DNA of 64,000 nucleotides from assembly GCF_003590095.1 (NCBI RefSeq), contig NC_039498.1, forward strand, positions 5,890,001 to 5,954,000, written 5' to 3'. The stretch is from Trichoplusia ni (lineage: Eukaryota > Arthropoda > Insecta > Lepidoptera > Noctuidae). A program made the translations under genes and the position numbers. Below, in pieces: positions 23,601 to 29,600 of the stretch. The notes below the pieces were generated by a model. The model saw only the letters and a list, made by a program, of their open reading frames with translations, had not been told where the DNA came from and searched no databases. Numbering within the stretch: position 1 is the stretch's first letter; every line of letters begins with the position of its first letter.

Positions 23601-26600
23601 AATCTTACCTCAGTGTAATGTATAGAGTACTTCGTAGGCGGCGGCTGTGCTACGGGAGGGGACCACGTGAGGCGTAGCGTGTGAGGGCCCACGGCCTCCC
23701 CGCGGAGGTTCAGCGGAGGGCCGTGAGTGACCTCCTCTTCTGAGGTCCGGACTTCTACCATCTGAGAGGTGAAAATAGAAGGCATGAGTAAGATTTTTAA
23801 ATCTTCCAGTCGATGGTAATCTAGAGTAAGAGACGGCAAAACGAAGAGGTATATTAAACTAAAACGTTTAACACTGTCTTAGACACCAGACGAAACCACG
23901 CACTCTTTGAAGTAGCCTTTAATTTTAGCTCATGATTAAACACTCCAGTTGGCTTTGAAACTGGTCGCATGATGCCTATAACTACGCTTGAGTAATCTTT
24001 TGTATCATCAAAGTCAAAAGTCATGGTCAAAGATAAAATTCAAACGTCAAAAGGCAAACCTCAAATTCAATAGTCAAGGAAATAAATCAAAACTATGTAA
24101 AACGTTCACAATATTTTTGCATCTTAATACGAATCAGTCTGAAATAATTTTTACAATAACGAATCAGTACCTTCAAGAGGAGCTCGTGGCTAAGCCATAA
24201 CCGCATAAGTGATACGATCACAGGTTAAGCTATGCTTGACGCGGTTGGTCTGTAGATGGGTGACCATCTTCGTCATAACGAGTTCCTCCGTGTTTCGGAA
24301 GGCACGTTAAATTGTGGGTCCCGGCTGTTATTCCTACATCTTTGACAGTCGTTACAGGTAGTCAGAAGCTTGAAAAAGTCTGACAGCCAGTCTAACCAAG
24401 GGGTATCGTGTTGCCCAGGTAACTGGGTTAAGGAGGTCAGATAGGCAGTCGCTCCTTGTAAAACACTGGTACTTAGCTGAAACCGGTTGGACTGGTAGCC
24501 GACCCCAACATAGTTGGGAAAGGCTAGGCCAATGATGAATCAGTACCTTCAAACAACTAGTACTTACATCAGTAGGCGGTGAAGTGCCATGCTCAGTGTA
24601 CGCCAGGACAGTGAACTGGTAGGTCGTGTTCGGTTGCAGGGAGGCCACGTTCATCTCGTGACGCGACGGACCGCCGCGGGCCACGCGCTCTCTGGGGGAT
24701 TACAAGAAGATGAAATACTCAGAATCAGAATTTTATTTGCGAAAAATTAATAGACTCCAAAAATCTAAACTTAAAAATCTCCCTCATGAATCACTACATC
24801 TGTTAAAAAAAACCGCATCAAAATCCGTCAAGTAGTTTCAAAGATTTAAGTAGTCAAGGGGAAATAGGGACAGAAAAAGCGCTTCTGTTTTATAATAATA
24901 TTATGATGAAGTGATATTATAAACGTGAAAGTTTGTATGTTTGGGTGTATGGATATGTGGATGTTGGTTACTCTTATTTATGTTTGTCATGCAAAACCAC
25001 TGAACAGATTTTAATGGAATATAGTAGATACAGATAGTTTATAACCTTGAACACTATATAGGATGGTTTTTATCCCGATTTTATATTCCAGTGGGATTAA
25101 TGTTGATTTGAAGTTGATAACTAAAATTGAATTTATTTTTTAATCCCATAAGTTTCGTATCATTAGTAGTATAAACTACAAAAACTTTTAATAAATTATT
25201 CTTTTTGCCAACTGAACTGACTGACTCCACTGGCTGACTCCGATTGGGTCCGAAACTATTCGGACAATGCCGATAAAATAACCTTTATATACTAACTATT
25301 AAAGTCAAAACTACATATTTAAACTCCACCCACCTCTCACTCCCTTTAACTTTATATATGACAGCGTATCCCGTAACTTCCTCCGCTTTATGCTGAGGCT
25401 CCTCCCAGCTCAAGGTCACGAACCGATGCTTCACGATCACCGCCTTCAGGCCCCTAGGAGCCGACACCAGACTCGCGTTCCCAGACTTCAAATCCAGATC
25501 CAGGTCCAAATCCAGACCTTCAGCAGCATGGAAATCAACATCACTATCATAGTCATCGTACTCTAAGTCTGGGCCTGAGGTGTACGCTGATGAGGTCTCG
25601 CCGAGGAAGTCCGGGTCTTCGGGCGTCGGGTCTAGAGTGTGGTCTTGGTCTGACGAGACCAGACTCGTGAATATATCGTGCGTCGAGTTTGGGACCTCGA
25701 TAGTTATGTTGCTGATGTCTGGAATACAATTTGGTTAGCGGAACTAAATAAAAAAAAACGAAACAAAAATAAATTAAGAAAATAAAATGTAAAATAAAGT
25801 AAGGACAATCAATAAATTAAAAAAACAAAATATTAATAATAAAGCATAACACATAAAAACACAACAAAAATAACATAAGTCATTCTTGCTAATCGGCATT
25901 CATTTATTGCCGCAAAGAGATTTTTTATGATCTTACGATTATCACCCATAGAATCTAGGTTCAACATATTTTATCAAAAACATAACCGAAATAAGTTCCC
26001 ATCTCATCGTGTTTTTCTTGCGTCAATCACAGCTGTAAAGCTCGAGGCATAGCAGACGCACAGCAAAATGTCTTCTTTAGCTGTCATCGTTTCTTCGGTA
26101 TTATCACGTAGAATGTAGAAACAGAGAAATATTTTAGAACGGCACTTGTGTGTTAGTTTTTCCTACGAATTTAAGAATTATGTTTTATACGAGGGATGCT
26201 AAGACGCAAGGCTATTTTTTTTAATTTCCCGTCCTTATAATTTTGATCCCTGTTAGGTTACATAAAAACGCCCAGACTCAGGCCAAGAATTCGTGGATCA
26301 CACAAAGTCTTGTCTTACGCGGCGATCGAATCCGTTCAACACGGGAGTGGTGAACTATACCACTGGATCACACAAATGCTTGTCCTACGTGGGGATCGAA
26401 CCCGCGACACATGCGCGGCTGGGTTTGGCGTGATGACCTCAACCACTCGGCTATCCGTGCAGTCATATTCTTACCGTCATCTGGCGGTAGCACCATGAGC
26501 CTGACTGCGGCTATCGCGGAGCCGGCGGCGGACGTGGCCGCGCACTGGAACATGCCCGCGTCGACACGCAACACGCCTTGGATACGCAGCGATGTGCTAG

Positions 26601-29600
26601 AGAAGATGATGGCATGGTATTACTATATATAAGTGTTAACTTCAAATAACAAAACGCGCAAAAAATCGCATCAAAAAATTCGTCACTCTTGGCTGATAGA
26701 GTACCCCAATGGCTGGCGGTTTTGTCAAGATGATTGCTATCCATTCCAGTTGTGGTAATGATCTTTGCTTGATAAAAGCCAGCCTTCAGCGTGTCACACG
26801 AAATCTCGTAGTTTTTCAAATTTTATATGTCGTTTGGTGGAGACAAATCGGATTAAGTAGGGTATAGCATGAAGGAGGCAGTAAAAAAAAGGGGTGTGGC
26901 AACAGGCATATCTGAGAGTATGAGAGTTTTAGTACGAGGTCATGAGAGGAGAGAAGAAAGTGGAATAAAGAGGACGGCAAACGGATGTGATGGAGTATTA
27001 ATCTAATCTACGCTGTCAAAATCAAAATCAAAAATCAAAAGTTTTTATTTCAAGTAGCGCCGTTTTCCGGGCACTTATAAAGGTTACAATGATGCCTCAA
27101 CTCGCGCGGTGCCAAAGTGTCACACTCACCCGTCCAGCAGCGCGATGTCGTGGTTGTTGGGCGACAGCGGGTCCCCGTCCTTGAGCCACGTGACGCTGGG
27201 CGGCGGCCGCCCGCGCACCTCGCAGCGGAGCGTGACGTCACCGCGCGCGCGCGCCGCCAGCGCCCCGCTAGCGCCCATCTGCACGCGCGGGGAAGTCTGC
27301 CAAACGAACGTGTGATAATGTTGTAGTATGATAGTATAGTTTAATGTTCCACAACTTTCACACAACGTCATCTAGTCTCAAACTAAGCAAAGCTTGTATT
27401 TTGAGTACTAGACAACTGATAGGCATACTTTTATATTTCTATATGAATACATAATGAGCACGATCATTTGTTCAGTATTTACCCAGATACATAACAAATG
27501 ATCATAGTTTCCACCACAGAAACATTTGTCTTGGGTGGGAATCGAGCCAACGACCTCCAGTATAGCAGTCAGAGCCACTATCTACTAGACCATCAGGCCA
27601 GAAAATAACGCTTTGAATACAACACTCAAGCCGGTAACCCAAAGGTCAACTTAGAAAAGCAGTTACGTAAAGAACAGCTACATCTTCCATCGAGGCGATG
27701 GCAAGCGTTATCCTTAACGTAATTGTCATTGCAATAGCTACTATTATTACTACATACCAAGACATGCAGCTGTGTTGTATGGTCGGCGGAGTCCAGTCGG
27801 CTGTGAGCGCGGCAGGTGTACGCGCCTGCATCTAACGCACGAGCTTGCTGCACGCGTAGAGAGCCTGATCCCACCAGGTAGAACCGTGAGTCCAAGTCAC
27901 TGGGGAATAAGAAAGAAATAAATAAATGCGGACAACATCACACACATTGTTCTGAACCCAAAGTAAGTTGCTAAAGCACTTGTGTTATGGAATTCAGATA
28001 CAACGAAGGTACCACAAACACCCAGACCCGGGACAATGTAGAAATGTGAATTTTTACATTGACCCGACCGGGGATCGAAACCAGGACCTTGAAACCGGTG
28101 AGTACGCCACTCGACCACGGAGGTCGTAGATAGACAAGTATATGGAGAAGGAGAAGTAAGCATAGAGGAGGAGGGCGGAGAATGAGGATTGGTGGAAAAT
28201 GGAAGAAGTAGGAGGGTGGGAGACAGATCGAAAAGGAGCAATAGTCCCTACTATTGCCTCTTCGATCGAAAGGGAAGAAAATCTTTGGGGAAGAGAATGG
28301 AAAGCGAGAATATTTGGGAAACTCGAAGAGGTTTTAGTCTCACCTAAGGTCTATCGCAGCTCCATTATTAAGCCAAGTTATTTCCGGCTTCGGATTGCCC
28401 ACGGCCGCGCAGTCAAAAGTCACTGATGCACCTGTAATCAAAAACACATTATTAACATCTTGATCAAAAACAATAGACTCTTGACCTATATGACCAGAAT
28501 GTAGTAATACTTCTTGGTTTTACAGACATTTGAATCACATACTAAAAATAACATACAAAAATTACCTAAAATTAAAGTCCTCCTTACAGCGGAAAGCAAG
28601 CTAAGAAGGCTCGTAATATTGACACGTCGAATGAAAATGTTTTGAGTAAAAAACAGACCAGCCTTCTGATTAATAACTATTGGACCCCAGTTTCTGCTTG
28701 GCGGTAGTTCATAACGAGTTTATCCGTGTTTCGGATGGCACGTTAAATTGTAGATTTGACTATTATTTACACATCTTTGACAGTTATTACTGTTAGTACG
28801 AAGCTAAAAAGTCTGACAACCCGTGTGACTAAGGGGTATCGAATTGCCCAGGTTACTGGGATTAGGTGGTCAGATAGGCAGTCGCTCCTTGTGAAACACT
28901 GGTACTTAGTTGCACCCGGTTAGACTGGAAGTCGACCCCAAGATAGTTGGGAAAAGGCTAGGCCAATGATGAAACGATACTGAGAGTAAGAAGCTAGAAA
29001 GTCTGAGTAAGGGGTATCGTGTTGCCCAGGTAACTGGGTTGAGGAGGTCAGATAGGCAGTCGCTCCTAGCAAAACACTGGTACTTAGCTGAATCCGGTTA
29101 AACTAAAAGCCGACACCAACATAGTTAGGAATAGGATGTCGATGATGATGGTTGTATCTCTTACCTTCCATGACGGTGACGGGTTGTGGAGTGGCTATGA
29201 ACCGAGGTGGAGATTCCACGTTCGGTGTCTCCGCGCTTACACGTAGCTCCGTCTCTTCACTGGTTCTGTAAAAGTACAACACACTAATATTAAAAATGCG
29301 AAAAATATCATGAGGAAAAATTCTCAGGTTTACTGGTCGTTTAATATAGGAAAGCGGTTACAAATTATCATGTACATAAATAGGGCTGTTTTAGAGGATT
29401 TTTCGAAAGGGTTATCGTAGCACCCCGTGCGTTTCAGTCAGTAAAAGTGACACTCCTTTTTGCTCAATCCAAAGCGGGAAGCGTCATTTGATGATTTCCC
29501 ATCCAAAAAAGGACCTCTATCCTGTTATAGTTACAAGACTTACTTGAAGATCTGCGGGTCGTTGGCGAGCGCGACCCTGCAGGCGTAGCGCGCGCTGTCG

